Assembly: GCF_014191305.1 (NCBI RefSeq)
Contig: NZ_JACHWJ010000001.1
Location: 744,001 to 808,000, forward strand
Origin: Pseudoclavibacter helvolus
Lineage (GTDB): Bacteria > Actinomycetota > Actinomycetes > Actinomycetales > Microbacteriaceae
Direction of reading: 5' to 3'
DNA length: 64,000 bases
Shown: positions 18,555 through 28,407 of the stretch, piece by piece
Position numbering within the stretch: the first letter of the stretch is position 1
How the letters are laid out: each line of letters opens with the position of its first letter
Notes under the pieces: generated by a model
Told to the model about the DNA's origin: nothing
Database searches by the model: none
Seen by the model: the letters and a program-made list of their open reading frames with translations, nothing else
Position numbers and translations under genes: made by a program

Positions 18555-19787
18555 ATGTCTGCACTCCCCCAGAATCCATGGGGCCGCGTCGAAGAAGACG
18601 GCACCGTGTACGTGATCGAAGAAGGTACTGAGCGCAAGGTCGGCCAGTACCCCGACGGCACGACCGAGGAGGCTCTCGCGTACTTCGTTCGCAAGTTCTC
18701 TGACCTCGAAGGTCAGGTGTCCCTGCTCGAACAGCGCGTCAAGAACGGAGCGCCCGCCTCCGATATCGCGAAATCGGCCAAGCACCTCAGCGCCCAGCTG
18801 GACGGTGCAAACGCCGTCGGCGACCTGGCAGCGCTTCGCACTCGACTCGAGGCCCTCGGGGGCACCGTCAGCGAGCTGACGGAGCAGCAGCGCGAGGCGC
18901 AGCAGGAAGAGATCGCTGGAGCCCTCCAGGAGCGCGAAGCGATCGTCGTCGAAGCCGAACGGCTCGCCGCTCAGCCGCCAGCATCCATCCAGTGGAAGCA
19001 GACGACGGCAAGCATCGACGAGCTCTTCACGAAGTGGAAGACGCACCAGCAGGACGGACCCCGTCTGCCGAAGACGGAGGCAAACGCCCTCTGGAAGCGC
19101 TTCCGCGGTGCACGCAGCACGCTCGAGCGTGAGCGTCGTGCCTTCTTCGCCGAACTCGACGCCAGCCACAAGACGGCACGCGACGCCAAGACGAAGATCC
19201 TCGAGCGTGCAGAGGCTCTCGCATCTCGCGGCGCTGACGGAGTTGCCGAGTACCGTCGTCTCCTCGACGAGTGGAAGGCTGCCGGCCGCGCCGGTCGCAA
19301 GTACGACGACGCCCTCTGGAACCAGTTCAAGGCCGCCGGAGACGTGCTCTTCCAGGCCAAGGGCGAGGTTGACGCCGCGGACAACGAAGAGTACGCCGCA
19401 AACTACGAGGTGAAGGCCGCTCTGCTCGAGGAGGCGACGCCCATCCTGGAGATCACGGACCGCCGAGCTGCTCGCGAAAAGCTTGCAGACATCCAGCGTC
19501 GCTGGGACGAGGTCGGCCGCGTTCCCCGCGAGAACTTCAAGGCGACGGAAGACCGCCTCCGCGCGATCGAGCAGCACGTACGCAAGCTCGACGACGACCA
19601 CTGGCAGAAGTCAAACCCTGAGCGCCAGGCGCGCAGCCAGGGCATGCACAGCCAGCTCACCGAGGCGATCGAGAAGCTCGAGGCCGAGCGCGCGGCTGCA
19701 GAGGCGCGCGGCGACAAGCGTGCCGTCAAGGAAGCAGAAGAGGCGCTCGAGGCGCGTCGGGTCTGGCTCGGCGCCATCGGCAACTAA
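18555..19787 (+). CDS. DUF349 domain-containing protein
   Basis: 410 residues, highly charged and helical. It contains repeated DUF349 units, recognisable as W-K-X-AGRAGRKYDDALWNQFKA (about residues 237-256) and matching stretches LWKRFRGARSTLERERRAFF and RWDEVGRVPRENFKATEDRL. The family forms coiled-coil rods; function is not established. Start ATG 18555 follows GTGAGGGAA. It is a stand-alone gene between the cyclophilin and a small hypothetical gene. Confidence 0.88.
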   Translation: MSALPQNPWGRVEEDGTVYVIEEGTERKVGQYPDGTTEEALAYFVRKFSDLEGQVSLLEQRVKNGAPASDIAKSAKHLSAQLDGANAVGDLAALRTRLEALGGTVSELTEQQREAQQEEIAGALQEREAIVVEAERLAAQPPASIQWKQTTASIDELFTKWKTHQQDGPRLPKTEANALWKRFRGARSTLERERRAFFAELDASHKTARDAKTKILERAEALASRGADGVAEYRRLLDEWKAAGRAGRKYDDALWNQFKAAGDVLFQAKGEVDAADNEEYAANYEVKAALLEEATPILEITDRRAAREKLADIQRRWDEVGRVPRENFKATEDRLRAIEQHVRKLDDDHWQKSNPERQARSQGMHSQLTEAIEKLEAERAAAEARGDKRAVKEAEEALEARRVWLGAIGN

Positions 19788-19829
19788 GTCCTGATAGCGC
19801 TCTCCACAGCTCCCTGAGCTGATCGGAGC

Positions 19830-20390
19830 GTGAGGACTGAAGTGGGGCAGGATGCGAGTGTGCATCCTGCCCCACTTCGTCTGCTGCCTGAAGCTGAGCT
19901 GCAGATCATGGTGCGCGACGGCGACATCGTCTGCTTCGGGCACCAGAGCGCTCGGGGCTACGCCTCGGTGGCCGACCAGATCACGCCACAGGCCCGCGCC
20001 GAGACGCTCGAGCCGTTGCTCATGGGGAACTGCGCCGTAGGAGGCGCGTCGGCCGTCTGGGTCCACGGAGGCGGCCCGCCGCCGCTCGAGGTGACGCTGG
20101 CCACGGCACGTGGCTCCCGCTCACCTCAGAGGTACGTCACGGGCGTGCGCTACCGGTCGACGGCCCCGCCAGAGCGAGACGTCATGCTCGTCGGCAGGGT
20201 CCGAGTGGTTCGGCCGCGACAAGCGCTCTTCGACCTGCTCCATGACCCGGAGGCCGGCCAGGCCACGATCGACCTCGCGGTGAGGCTCCTCGCTCTGGAC
20301 CCTGTCGATCTGCTCGCTGAGCGATCGACCGTCAGACGCCCCTACGCGTCGCTCGCGAGGAGGCGAGCGGCGCTGGCGAGGCCCTACTGA
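19830..20390 (+). CDS. Hypothetical protein, weakly AbiEi-antitoxin-like
   Basis: 186 residues from GTG 19830, tail-to-tail with rel and overlapping its stop by 7 bases. The middle SAVWVHGGGPPPLEVTLATA and VRVVRPRQALFDLLHDP recall the C-terminal part of actinobacterial AbiEi-type proteins, but no winged-helix domain is obvious and no toxin gene is adjacent. No transmembrane segment or signal peptide is seen. An alternative is an actinobacterial orphan. Family assignment is tentative. Confidence 0.6.
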   Translation: MRTEVGQDASVHPAPLRLLPEAELQIMVRDGDIVCFGHQSARGYASVADQITPQARAETLEPLLMGNCAVGGASAVWVHGGGPPPLEVTLATARGSRSPQRYVTGVRYRSTAPPERDVMLVGRVRVVRPRQALFDLLHDPEAGQATIDLAVRLLALDPVDLLAERSTVRRPYASLARRRAALARPY

Positions 20391-22618
20391 GTCTTGACCC
20401 GGTACACGTCGTAGACGCCGTCGATGCGACGGACCGCGTTGAGCACGCGGTCGAGGTGCGTCGTGTCGCCCATCTGGAAGGAAAACTTGCTGATGGCGAG
20501 GCGGGCCTTCGAAGTGTGGACAGTTGCAGACAGGATGTTGACGTGATGCTCGCTGAGGACGCGGGTGACGTCGCTCAGCAGGCCAGAACGGTCGAGCGCC
20601 TCGACCTGGATGTTCACGAGGAACACGCTCGAGGAGCTCGGGGCCCACTGGACCTCGATCATGCGCTCCGGCTCGCGCAGCAGGCTCGCGACGTTGTTGC
20701 AGTCTGCGCGATGCACGGACACGCCCTGGCCACGCGTCACGAAGCCCAGGATCTCGTCTCCTGGGACCGGAGTGCAGCACTTGGCGACCTTGACGAGGAT
20801 GTCGGGCGCGCCCCTGACGAGCACGCCGGAGTCGCTGGTGGTCGGGATCGTGGTGCCAGGCGTGAACTGCGGGGCCTCGTCGGCTGCAGGCACGTCCTGC
20901 TCCTGACGCAGCGCCGCCTGCAGCTTCTCCATGACCGATTGGGTTGAGACGTGCCCATCACCGACGGCGGCGTAGAGCGCGGTCACGTCGAGGTAGCGGA
21001 GGTTGGAGGCGACGGATGAGAACGCCTCCTGCACGTGGTCCTTGTTGAGCGGCAGGCCGGCCTTCCGGAGCGCCTTCGCGACGGAATCCTTGCCCTGCTC
21101 GATGGCCTCGTCGCGGCGTTCCTTCGAGAACCACTGCCTGATCTTGTTCTTGGCTCTGGCGCTCGCGACGAAGGTCAGCCAGTCCTGCTTCGGACCTGCG
21201 TCGGGGTTCTTCGACGTGAAGACCTCGACGACGTCGCCGTTCTGCAACTTCGAGTCGAGCGGCAGGAGCCGCCCGTTGACCTTGGCGCCCATCGTCCGGT
21301 GACCGACATCCGTGTGGATCGCGTAAGCGAAGTCGACAGGCGTTGCGCCAGCGCTCAGGCCGATGACCTTCCCCTGCGGGGTGAAGACGTAGACCTCCTT
21401 GGCGCCGAGGTCGAAACGCAGCGAGTCGAGGAACTCACCAGGGTCCGTGGTCTCCTGCTGCCAGTCGCTGAGGTGCTTGAGCCACGCCATCTCGGTGCGT
21501 GTCTCGTCGGTCTTGTCCTGCTTGCCCGACTGCGCGTTCTGCTTGTACATCCAGTGCGCGGCCACACCGAACTCGGCGCGTCGGTGCATCTCGACGGTGC
21601 GGATCTGGATCTCGACAGGCTTGCCGTCCGGCCCGATGACCGTGGTGTGCAGCGACTGGTAGAGGTTGAACTTCGGTGTGGCGATGTAATCCTTGAAGCG
21701 GCCGGGCATGGGCGTCCACCTCGCGTGGATCGCCCCGAGGACGCCGTAGCAATCGCGCACGGAATCGACGATGAGTCGGATGGCCGTGAGGTCGTAGATC
21801 TCGTCGAAGTCGCGGCCCCGCACGATCATCTTCTGGTAGATCGAGTACAGCTCCTTGGGACGCCCGTAGACGTCGCCGCGCATCTTGAGCTGACGGAGGT
21901 CTGACTGCACCTCGGCGATGACTCGCTGCACGTACTTCTCGCGCTCGGGCTGGCGGTGCGCGACGAGGTTCTTGATCTCGGAGTAGATCTTTGGGTTGAT
22001 GACTGCGAACGAGAGGTCCTCGAGCTCGTTCTTCATCGCCTGGATACCCATGCGGTGCGCGAGGGGCGCGTAGATCTCGAGGGTCTCCTTGGCCTTGCTC
22101 TTCGCCTTCTCGGGAGACATGAAGCCCCACGTGCGGGCGTTGTGGAGCCGGTCCGCGAGCTTAATGACAAGAACCCGGATGTCCTTGGACATCGCGACGA
22201 CCATCTTGCGCACGGTCTCTGCCTGCGCATTGTCGCCGTACTTCACCTTGTCGAGCTTGGTGACGCCGTCGACGAGCATCGCGATCTCGTCCCCGAAATC
22301 GGAGCGAAGCTCGTCGAGCGTGTACTCCGTGTCCTCGACGGTGTCATGGAGGAGGGCTGCTGCCACCGTGATGGAGCCGATCCCGAGGTCAGCGAGAATC
22401 TTCGCGACGGCTACGGGATGCGTGATGTACGGCTCGCCGCTGCGGCGGAACTGCCCTTCGTGGGCGTCTTTGGCGACTTCGTAGGCACGCTGCACCAGCG
22501 CGGTGTTCGCGCGAGGGTCGTGCTTTCTGAGCGACTTGAGAATCGGCTCGAGGACGTGCACGGGCTGCTTCGCGAACATTCGCGGCATTCGCCAGCGCAG
22601 CGAGGAGACTTCACTCAT
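20384..22618 (-). CDS. rel: Bifunctional (p)ppGpp synthetase/hydrolase
   Basis: Makes and degrades the stringent-response alarmone. The 744-residue, full-length protein has an HD hydrolase domain with HD at residues 91-92 (ALLHDTVEDTEYT) and a synthetase domain with RGRDFDEIYDLTAIRLIV and the GRFKDYIATPKFNLYQSLHT block. A TGS domain (VYVFTPQGKVIGLSAGATPV) and a C-terminal ACT domain (VNIQVEALDRSGLLSDVTRV) follow. Both catalytic halves look intact, so it should be bifunctional. It lies downstream of secF across a strong hairpin. Confidence 0.97.
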   Translation of the reverse strand: MSEVSSLRWRMPRMFAKQPVHVLEPILKSLRKHDPRANTALVQRAYEVAKDAHEGQFRRSGEPYITHPVAVAKILADLGIGSITVAAALLHDTVEDTEYTLDELRSDFGDEIAMLVDGVTKLDKVKYGDNAQAETVRKMVVAMSKDIRVLVIKLADRLHNARTWGFMSPEKAKSKAKETLEIYAPLAHRMGIQAMKNELEDLSFAVINPKIYSEIKNLVAHRQPEREKYVQRVIAEVQSDLRQLKMRGDVYGRPKELYSIYQKMIVRGRDFDEIYDLTAIRLIVDSVRDCYGVLGAIHARWTPMPGRFKDYIATPKFNLYQSLHTTVIGPDGKPVEIQIRTVEMHRRAEFGVAAHWMYKQNAQSGKQDKTDETRTEMAWLKHLSDWQQETTDPGEFLDSLRFDLGAKEVYVFTPQGKVIGLSAGATPVDFAYAIHTDVGHRTMGAKVNGRLLPLDSKLQNGDVVEVFTSKNPDAGPKQDWLTFVASARAKNKIRQWFSKERRDEAIEQGKDSVAKALRKAGLPLNKDHVQEAFSSVASNLRYLDVTALYAAVGDGHVSTQSVMEKLQAALRQEQDVPAADEAPQFTPGTTIPTTSDSGVLVRGAPDILVKVAKCCTPVPGDEILGFVTRGQGVSVHRADCNNVASLLREPERMIEVQWAPSSSSVFLVNIQVEALDRSGLLSDVTRVLSEHHVNILSATVHTSKARLAISKFSFQMGDTTHLDRVLNAVRRIDGVYDVYRVKTQ

Positions 22619-22638
22619 GCAGCACCTCCATATGAATC

Positions 22639-22676
22639 ATCACCCTGGTCTGCGTGGGTACGCGGACCAGGGTGAT
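22639..22676 (-). terminator. Strong stem-loop between secF and rel
   Basis: Perfect 12-bp arms ATCACCCTGGTC / GACCAGGGTGAT with an inner GCGT/ACGC stem. It is 27 bases past the secF stop and 20 bases before the rel ATG. There is no T-run on the minus strand, so termination would be incomplete; it may also protect or process the mRNA. Confidence 0.5.
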
Positions 22677-22703
22677 GACAAGTTATCACCGTGCGGGCAG
22701 TCC

Positions 22704-23774
22704 TCAGGACGCGGAGGCCTTTGGTGCCGGCTCCGACTCCTCTGCCTGCGCTTCTTCGGTGTCCTCATCGTCGTCTGCTGAGTCCTCGCGCTCCTTGAGC
22801 GTGCGTGCACGAGCGGCGAGGATGCGCCTGTCCGTGCGAGCGATCTCGGGCTCGCGAGAGCGGAGAGCGGCGTACAGCGGGCCGGCGACGAAGATCGTCG
22901 AGAGGGCGCCGACGAAGATGCCGATGAACAGAGCGAGTGCTATGTCGCGGAGCGTGCCAGCTCCCATGAGGAACGCGCCGATGAAGAGGATCGCACCGAC
23001 GGGGAGCAGGGCGACGACCGAGGTGTTGATCGATCGCACGAGCGTTTGGTTGATCGCCAGGTTGACGAGCTCGCCGAAGGTCCTCGAGGACTCCGCGTTG
23101 TAGTCCTCGGCGTTCTCGCGGATCTTGTCGAACACCACGACGGTGTCGTAGAGCGAGTAGCCGAGGATCGTCAGGAAGCCGATGACGGCGGCCGGCGTGA
23201 CCTCGACGCCAGTCACGGCGTAGACGCCAGCCGTGACGACCAGGTCGTGGGCCAAAGCGACGAGCGCCGCGATCGACATCTTCCAAGTGCGGAAGTACAG
23301 GGACATCAGGATTGCGGCGATCGCGACGAAGACGCCGAGGCCGATCACCATCTGGCGAGTGATGTCTTGTCCCCACGATGGCCCGATGGTCGAGAGGTTG
23401 ACGTCTTCGATCGGAACCGAGTAGGCCTCAGCAAGCTGCGCCCGCAGCTCCGTGTTCGCGTCCTCCGACAGCGAGTCGGTCTGCACACGGATGCCGCCGT
23501 CGCCGAGCACCGCCACCTTGGCGGGTGTCGGGGTGAACTCGGCCGCCGCGGCGATCGCTGGCTCCTGCTCGTCGCTCGCCGGCTGCGAGATCAGGAACTC
23601 GGATCCACCGGTGAACTCGATACCGAGCTCGAGCCCGCCCCTGAGGATCGGAACCAGAATGGAGATGAGCACCGCGATTCCCGCGATGGAGAACCAGATC
23701 TTCCGCCTGCCGACGAAGTCGAAGGAGCGCTCACCGGTGTACAGGTCATTGCCAAGCGTCTGGAACTTGCTCAT
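22704..23774 (-). CDS. secF: Protein translocase subunit SecF
   Basis: 356 residues, six predicted membrane segments. After the first segment (WFSIAGIAVLISILVPIL) comes the periplasmic-side domain starting GLELGIEFTGGSEF, and then the conserved block YDTVVVFDKIRENAEDYNAE. The start TGATG overlaps the secD stop. It works with SecD to pull preproteins out of SecYEG using the proton-motive force. The tail (residues 325-356) is acidic and low-complexity. Confidence 0.95.
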   Translation of the reverse strand: MSKFQTLGNDLYTGERSFDFVGRRKIWFSIAGIAVLISILVPILRGGLELGIEFTGGSEFLISQPASDEQEPAIAAAAEFTPTPAKVAVLGDGGIRVQTDSLSEDANTELRAQLAEAYSVPIEDVNLSTIGPSWGQDITRQMVIGLGVFVAIAAILMSLYFRTWKMSIAALVALAHDLVVTAGVYAVTGVEVTPAAVIGFLTILGYSLYDTVVVFDKIRENAEDYNAESSRTFGELVNLAINQTLVRSINTSVVALLPVGAILFIGAFLMGAGTLRDIALALFIGIFVGALSTIFVAGPLYAALRSREPEIARTDRRILAARARTLKEREDSADDDEDTEEAQAEESEPAPKASAS

Positions 23775-25534
23775 CAGGCCTTCTCCCCATTGCTCGTCGT
23801 CGACTTCTGGTCGGCGTTTCCCGATCCGGCGGCGACGAGGTCGTCGCCTGCCTTCTTTGCCGCCTCAGCCTTGCGCTCTGCGAGGGTCTGCCGTTTCGTG
23901 GCCTCACGAGTCGCGCCGCGCTTCTTCTGCTCCGGCGTGCGGAACGTGCCGCGACCGCGGTAGACGGCGCCAAGCGAACGCGGGTCGAGCCCGGATGCAG
24001 GGTGCCCGTCCGCAAAGAATGGCGTCCGTGCCAGGAGGCGCATGAGCGGGTGCGTGAACAGGGTCACGACGATGATGTCGATGATGGTCGTGATGCCGAG
24101 CGTCAGCGCGAAGCCGCGCACGTTGCCGACAGCAACGAAGAGCAGCACGATGGCGACGAGGAAGTTCACGGCATCGGAGGCGAGGATCGTGCGAATCGCC
24201 CGAGTCCATCCACCCTCGACAGCCGAGACGAGACCCTTGCCGTCTCGCAACTCATCCTTGATTCGCTCGAAGTAGACGATGAAGGAGTCGGCCGTGATGC
24301 CGATGGCGACGATGAGGCCAGCGACACCCGCCAGCGACAGCCTGTACCCCTCTTGGTTGGAGAGATACGTCACGACTATGTAGGTCAGGGTGGCGGCGAT
24401 AACCAGTGAGGCGACGGTGACGAGGCCCAGCGTCCGGTACTGGAAGAGCGAGTACACGACAACTGCCGCGAGCCCGATGAGGCCCGCGATGAGGCCGTTC
24501 ACCAGCTGCGAGCTGCCGAGGGTCGCCGAGATCGTCGAGGTCGACTGCGCGACGAAGTTGAAGGGCAGGGCTCCGAACTTCAGCTGGTCGGCGAGCGCCT
24601 TCGCGCTCTCCTCGTTGAAGTTTCCGGAGATCTGCGGCTTGCCGTCAGTGATCGCTGCGTTGGTGGTCGGAGCCACGATGACCTGGTTGTCGAGTGTCAC
24701 CGCGAACCGGTTCTGGTTCTCCGTGAGGCCGACGAGGCGCTCGGTGACGGCAGCGAACTCCTGGGTTCCCTGCGCGTCGAACTCGATGTTCACAGCCCAC
24801 TGGTTGGTGGTCGCGCCGGTGCTCGTCGTGGTGAGCCCGCTCGACGCGTCTGCGATGCGCTCGCCCGTGACCTCGACGGGGCCGAGGACGTACTTCTCGG
24901 TGCCGGAGTCGTCGCACGTGATGAGCGGTTGCGTTGGGTCGATCTCAGCGGCGGGCGCGAGGTCGGCGCAGTTGAACTGCAGGAAGTCGACGTACATCTG
25001 CTCCGTGACCCAGTTCAGGTCACTCGCATTGGTGGGCTCCGCCGTCGGCGTTGTCGAGAGCTCTTCCGGCAGCTGGTCCGCTGGGATGGCCTGGCTGTTG
25101 GCAGCCTGGTCGGCGACGAGCACGGCGCGGAACTCGAGCTTCGCGGAGTTCTCGATGCGGTCGCGAGTCAGCTGGTCCATCTCACCCGGCACGGAGACGA
25201 CGATGTTCCGCCCGCCCTGCGTGGTGATCTCGGCCTCGGAGACGCCTGAGGCGTCGATGCGCTGGCGGATGATCGAGACTGCTTGCTGCATCTGCTCGGA
25301 CGACGGATCGGCCTGGCCCTCAGGCAGCTGGGCCGCGAGTACGACCTGCGTTCCGCCCTCGAGGTCGAGCGCGAGGCGCGGGGTCCACTGACCCCCCTGC
25401 GTGGCGACGGCCAGCCAGTTGAGGCCCACGAGGGCAAGGATGAGGATCAAGAGCCACGTGAGCGTGCGCCAGGCGCGCTGGACGATGCCAGCACCCCGAC
25501 CACGACGCGCCGATGACGTTGTCGACTTCGCCAA
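23774..25534 (-). CDS. secD: Protein translocase subunit SecD
   Basis: 586 residues from TTG 25534 (MAKSTTSSARRGRG). Membrane segment one is about residues 25-48. The D1 motif ALDLEGGTQVVLAAQ follows, then the large external P1 domain, and near residue 400 the TM4-TM6 block with AGLIVAIGITADSFIVYFER. The C-terminal tail is basic, with Lys/Ala-rich sequence. It lies in the usual ruvB-yajC-secD-secF-rel order. Confidence 0.95.
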   Translation of the reverse strand: MAKSTTSSARRGRGAGIVQRAWRTLTWLLILILALVGLNWLAVATQGGQWTPRLALDLEGGTQVVLAAQLPEGQADPSSEQMQQAVSIIRQRIDASGVSEAEITTQGGRNIVVSVPGEMDQLTRDRIENSAKLEFRAVLVADQAANSQAIPADQLPEELSTTPTAEPTNASDLNWVTEQMYVDFLQFNCADLAPAAEIDPTQPLITCDDSGTEKYVLGPVEVTGERIADASSGLTTTSTGATTNQWAVNIEFDAQGTQEFAAVTERLVGLTENQNRFAVTLDNQVIVAPTTNAAITDGKPQISGNFNEESAKALADQLKFGALPFNFVAQSTSTISATLGSSQLVNGLIAGLIGLAAVVVYSLFQYRTLGLVTVASLVIAATLTYIVVTYLSNQEGYRLSLAGVAGLIVAIGITADSFIVYFERIKDELRDGKGLVSAVEGGWTRAIRTILASDAVNFLVAIVLLFVAVGNVRGFALTLGITTIIDIIVVTLFTHPLMRLLARTPFFADGHPASGLDPRSLGAVYRGRGTFRTPEQKKRGATREATKRQTLAERKAEAAKKAGDDLVAAGSGNADQKSTTSNGEKA

Positions 25535-25591
25535 GAGAGTTCTGCCTTCTGACCTCGAGACGAGGCCCGTGCGTGAAAGGGAGGGAGTCGC

Positions 25592-25987
25592 CTACGCCTT
25601 GTTGATGTTGGGTCCGGACTCAGAGCCGTTGTCGCCGTCGCGGCGTTCTGCCTCTGCCTCGGCTTCGATCTCGGAGCGCTCCTCGACCACGTCGTGCTCG
25701 GCAAGCGCGGAGGCGTCGTCGGGAACGGCGGGCGTGAGGATGCTCGCGATCGTCATCGAGTGAACGCGGAGGCGCGTGCCTGGCTCGGACTCGATCGTCG
25801 TGATGTTGTTGTCCTCGTCGATGTCGACGATCGTGCCGTAGACGCCGCTCTGCGTCATGACGTCGGCGCCGATGACGGCGCTGCTGCGCATCTCCTGCTG
25901 CTGCGCAGACCGCTTCTTGTTGCTGCGCCACATGAAGAAGATCATGACGCCGAGGAGGACGAGGGGAAGAAGGAGCGTGAGATCCAT
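25592..25987 (-). CDS. yajC: Preprotein translocase accessory subunit YajC
   Basis: 131 residues from ATG 25987 (MDLTLLLPLVLLGVMIFFMW), with a GAAAGG ribosome site. One N-terminal membrane segment is followed by RSNKKRSAQQQEMRSSAVIG and the short beta-rich domain VMTQSGVYGTIVDIDEDNNI. The C-terminus is acidic and longer than in E. coli, which is usual for actinobacteria. The longer open frame to 26050 lacks conserved character. It associates with SecDF. Confidence 0.92.
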   Translation of the reverse strand: MDLTLLLPLVLLGVMIFFMWRSNKKRSAQQQEMRSSAVIGADVMTQSGVYGTIVDIDEDNNITTIESEPGTRLRVHSMTIASILTPAVPDDASALAEHDVVEERSEIEAEAEAERRDGDNGSESGPNINKA

Positions 25988-26113
25988 TGTGGGTGCCTTT
26001 CTGGCAGTCCGTACTACGACTATGCACGCCCGGAACGACGGCAAACGCATCTAGTGTACGTCGGCGTCGCGCGGATGTCGCTCAGCAAGAGCTAGAGGGT
26101 TGGGGGCCGCGAG

Positions 26114-27148
26114 CTAGAGATCGAGGACGGGCCCAGTCGGAACCACTCCCCCTGGCAGGGCACGGCCCAGGTGGGCGTAGGCCTGCTGGGTAGCGACGCG
26201 GCCCCGCTGCGTGCGGGTGACGAGCCCGGTCCTGACGAGGAACGGCTCCACCACGCTCTCGACGGTCTCCGCTTCCTCGCCGACCGAGACCGCAAGCGAA
26301 CGAACGCCGACCGGTCCCCCGCCGAAGCGATCGATGAGTGCCTGCAGGACTGCCCTGTCGAGCCGATCGAGGCCAAGCGCATCCACGTCGTACACGAGCA
26401 GCGCGTGCTGGACAGCCTGCTCGTTGGCGTCGGTCTCATGCACGAGGGCGTAGTCGCGGACGCGCCGGAGGAGGCGGTTCGCGATTCGTGGTGTACCTCG
26501 GCTGCGTGTCGCGATCTCGGCGAGCGCGGCGTCGTCGACGCGCAGATCGAGGAGGCGAGCCGCGCGCGCAAGGACCCGCTCGAGTTCGCCGTCCTCGTAG
26601 AACTCGAGGTGTGCTGTGAAGCCGAAGCGGTCCCGCAGGGGGTTCGGCAGGAGGCCGGCGCGGGTCGTCGCTCCGATGACGGTGAACGGCGCGAGCTCGA
26701 GGGGCACACTGGTTGCCCCTGCGCCCTTGCCGACCATGATGTCGATGCGGAAGTCTTCCATCGCGAGGTACAGCATCTCCTCGGCGGTGCGCGCCATGCG
26801 GTGGATCTCGTCGATGAAGAGAAGCTCGCCAGGCACGAGGCTCGAGAGCACGGCCGCGAGGTCGCCGGCGTGCTGCAGCGCGGGCCCGCTCGTCAGGCGG
26901 ATGGGCCGCCCGGTCTCCTCCGCCACGATGAGCGCGAGTGTCGTCTTGCCGAGGCCAGGAGGCCCAGCGAGGAGAATGTGGTCTGGCGTGCGGCTCTGCA
27001 TGGCGGCCGCCTTGAGGAGCAGCTCGAGCTGGACTCGAACCTTTGCCTGGCCGACGAACTCGGCGAGGTTCGCTGGCCGGAGCGCGCCCTCGAACGCGAT
27101 CTCCGCCTCAGACTCCGGCGCTTCCGGGATGCGCGACGCGTCGGTCAC
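26114..27148 (-). CDS. ruvB: Holliday junction branch-migration helicase RuvB
   Basis: 344 residues from GTG 27148, overlapping the ruvA stop as GTGA. Walker [21 protein letters not shown], Walker [11 protein letters not shown], sensor 1 [20 protein letters not shown] with the arginine finger, and the C-terminal winged helix ([20 protein letters not shown]) are present. It forms the hexameric motor with RuvA at four-way junctions. Confidence 0.97.
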   Translation of the reverse strand: MTDASRIPEAPESEAEIAFEGALRPANLAEFVGQAKVRVQLELLLKAAAMQSRTPDHILLAGPPGLGKTTLALIVAEETGRPIRLTSGPALQHAGDLAAVLSSLVPGELLFIDEIHRMARTAEEMLYLAMEDFRIDIMVGKGAGATSVPLELAPFTVIGATTRAGLLPNPLRDRFGFTAHLEFYEDGELERVLARAARLLDLRVDDAALAEIATRSRGTPRIANRLLRRVRDYALVHETDANEQAVQHALLVYDVDALGLDRLDRAVLQALIDRFGGGPVGVRSLAVSVGEEAETVESVVEPFLVRTGLVTRTQRGRVATQQAYAHLGRALPGGVVPTGPVLDL

Positions 27149-27768
27149 GAGCGGCTCCCGGCCGGGCCGAGCAGCTTGAGCGTCGCGCGCAGCAGCGTCG
27201 CGACGTCAGGGTCCTCGCCGTCGAGCGCCTTTGCGGCGTCCTCGACGGCTGGCGCGGCCTGACGCTCCGCGTAGCCGAGGCCCAGCAGAGCCTCGACGAC
27301 GTCGCGGCGCAGTGCCGCGGAGCCGCTGTCGGTCCCTGGCTTCCCCGCAGCAGTGCCTGGGGCGGGCGAGAGAGCGATCTTGCCAGCGAGCGAGAGGATG
27401 ATGAGCTTCGCCGTCTTGGGGCCGATGCCGCTCACGGCGGTGAACGCCTTCACGTCCTCCTCGCTGACCGCTCTGGCGACCTGCTCGGGTTCAAGCTGCG
27501 CCAGCACGCCAAGCGCGGACTTCGGCCCGACCCCGGTGACCGTGATGAGGTGCTCGAAGATCTCGAGCTCTTCAGGTCGCTGGAAGCCGTAGAGGGTCCA
27601 CGCGTCTTCGCGCACGACGAGGTGCGTGCGGAGAAGCACCTCGGAGTCGAGCCGCAGCTGCAGCGCGTGGGCCGGGGTCACGTTCACCTGGTAGCCGACA
27701 CCCGCGGCCTCGATCGTGACCGTGGTGGCGGTCCGGTACAGCACCTGGCCGCGGAGGGAAGCAATCAC
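27145..27768 (-). CDS. ruvA: Holliday junction branch-migration subunit RuvA
   Basis: 207 residues from GTG 27768 ([20 protein letters not shown]). The N-terminal OB-fold is followed by tandem helix-hairpin-helix motifs ([16 protein letters not shown] and [20 protein letters not shown]) and a C-terminal UBA-like RuvB-binding domain ([20 protein letters not shown]). It sits 4 bp after ruvC and overlaps ruvB. Confidence 0.95.
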   Translation of the reverse strand: MIASLRGQVLYRTATTVTIEAAGVGYQVNVTPAHALQLRLDSEVLLRTHLVVREDAWTLYGFQRPEELEIFEHLITVTGVGPKSALGVLAQLEPEQVARAVSEEDVKAFTAVSGIGPKTAKLIILSLAGKIALSPAPGTAAGKPGTDSGSAALRRDVVEALLGLGYAERQAAPAVEDAAKALDGEDPDVATLLRATLKLLGPAGSRS

Positions 27769-27772
27769 CGGT

Positions 27773-28402
27773 CTACCGTACGCGGCGGCCGCGAGTTTTC
27801 GCGGCACGCTCGGCGGCGAGCCACGCGCTCTGCGCGGCCGTCGGGGCATCCTTCGATCGAGGCGACGCAACTGCTGCGGCACGCTCGGCAGGAGCGCGGC
27901 CACCCGCTGACGCCAGTCCGTCGAGCGGGGACTTCCACGCCGAGCAGATCGCAAGCGCGAGGGCGTCCGCGGCGTCCGCCGGCTTCGGGATTTCGTCGAG
28001 ACGCAGGATGCGTTGCACCATGGTGCCGACCTGCTTCTTCTCGGCGGAGCCATAGCCCGTCACGGCGGCCTTCACCTCGGAAGGGGTGTACATGGATGCC
28101 GCGACGGCGCGACGTTCCGCGGCGACGAGCACGATGCCTGAGATCTGGGCGACGCCCATGACGCTTGGCAGGTTCTGCTGGGCGAAGACTCGCTCGAGCG
28201 CGATGGCGTCTGGTTTGAACTCGTCGAGGACGGCTTCGATGCCGTCCGCGAGCAGCCGGAGACGCCGGGGAAGCTCATCACCTGGCGATGACGTGACGAC
28301 GGAGACGTGGACGAAGTCCACGCGCTGTCGTCCGTGCGCGTCGACGATGCCGAGGCCGCAGCGTGTGAGACCCGGATCGATGCCCAGGATGCGCCGCGGC
28401 AC
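27773..28402 (-). CDS. ruvC: Holliday junction resolvase RuvC
   Basis: 209 residues from GTG 28402 (MPRRILGIDPGLTRCGLGIV). The catalytic acidic residues sit in GIDPGLTRCG, ALERVFAQQN and DAADALALAI. KKQVGTMVQRIL is the DNA-binding helix region. The C-terminal 40 residues are an Ala/Arg-rich extension beyond the usual core. The gene is 5 bp downstream of yebC, so yebC-ruvC-ruvA-ruvB is one unit. Confidence 0.95.
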   Translation of the reverse strand: MPRRILGIDPGLTRCGLGIVDAHGRQRVDFVHVSVVTSSPGDELPRRLRLLADGIEAVLDEFKPDAIALERVFAQQNLPSVMGVAQISGIVLVAAERRAVAASMYTPSEVKAAVTGYGSAEKKQVGTMVQRILRLDEIPKPADAADALALAICSAWKSPLDGLASAGGRAPAERAAAVASPRSKDAPTAAQSAWLAAERAAKTRGRRVR

Positions 28403-28407
28403 TCGGA

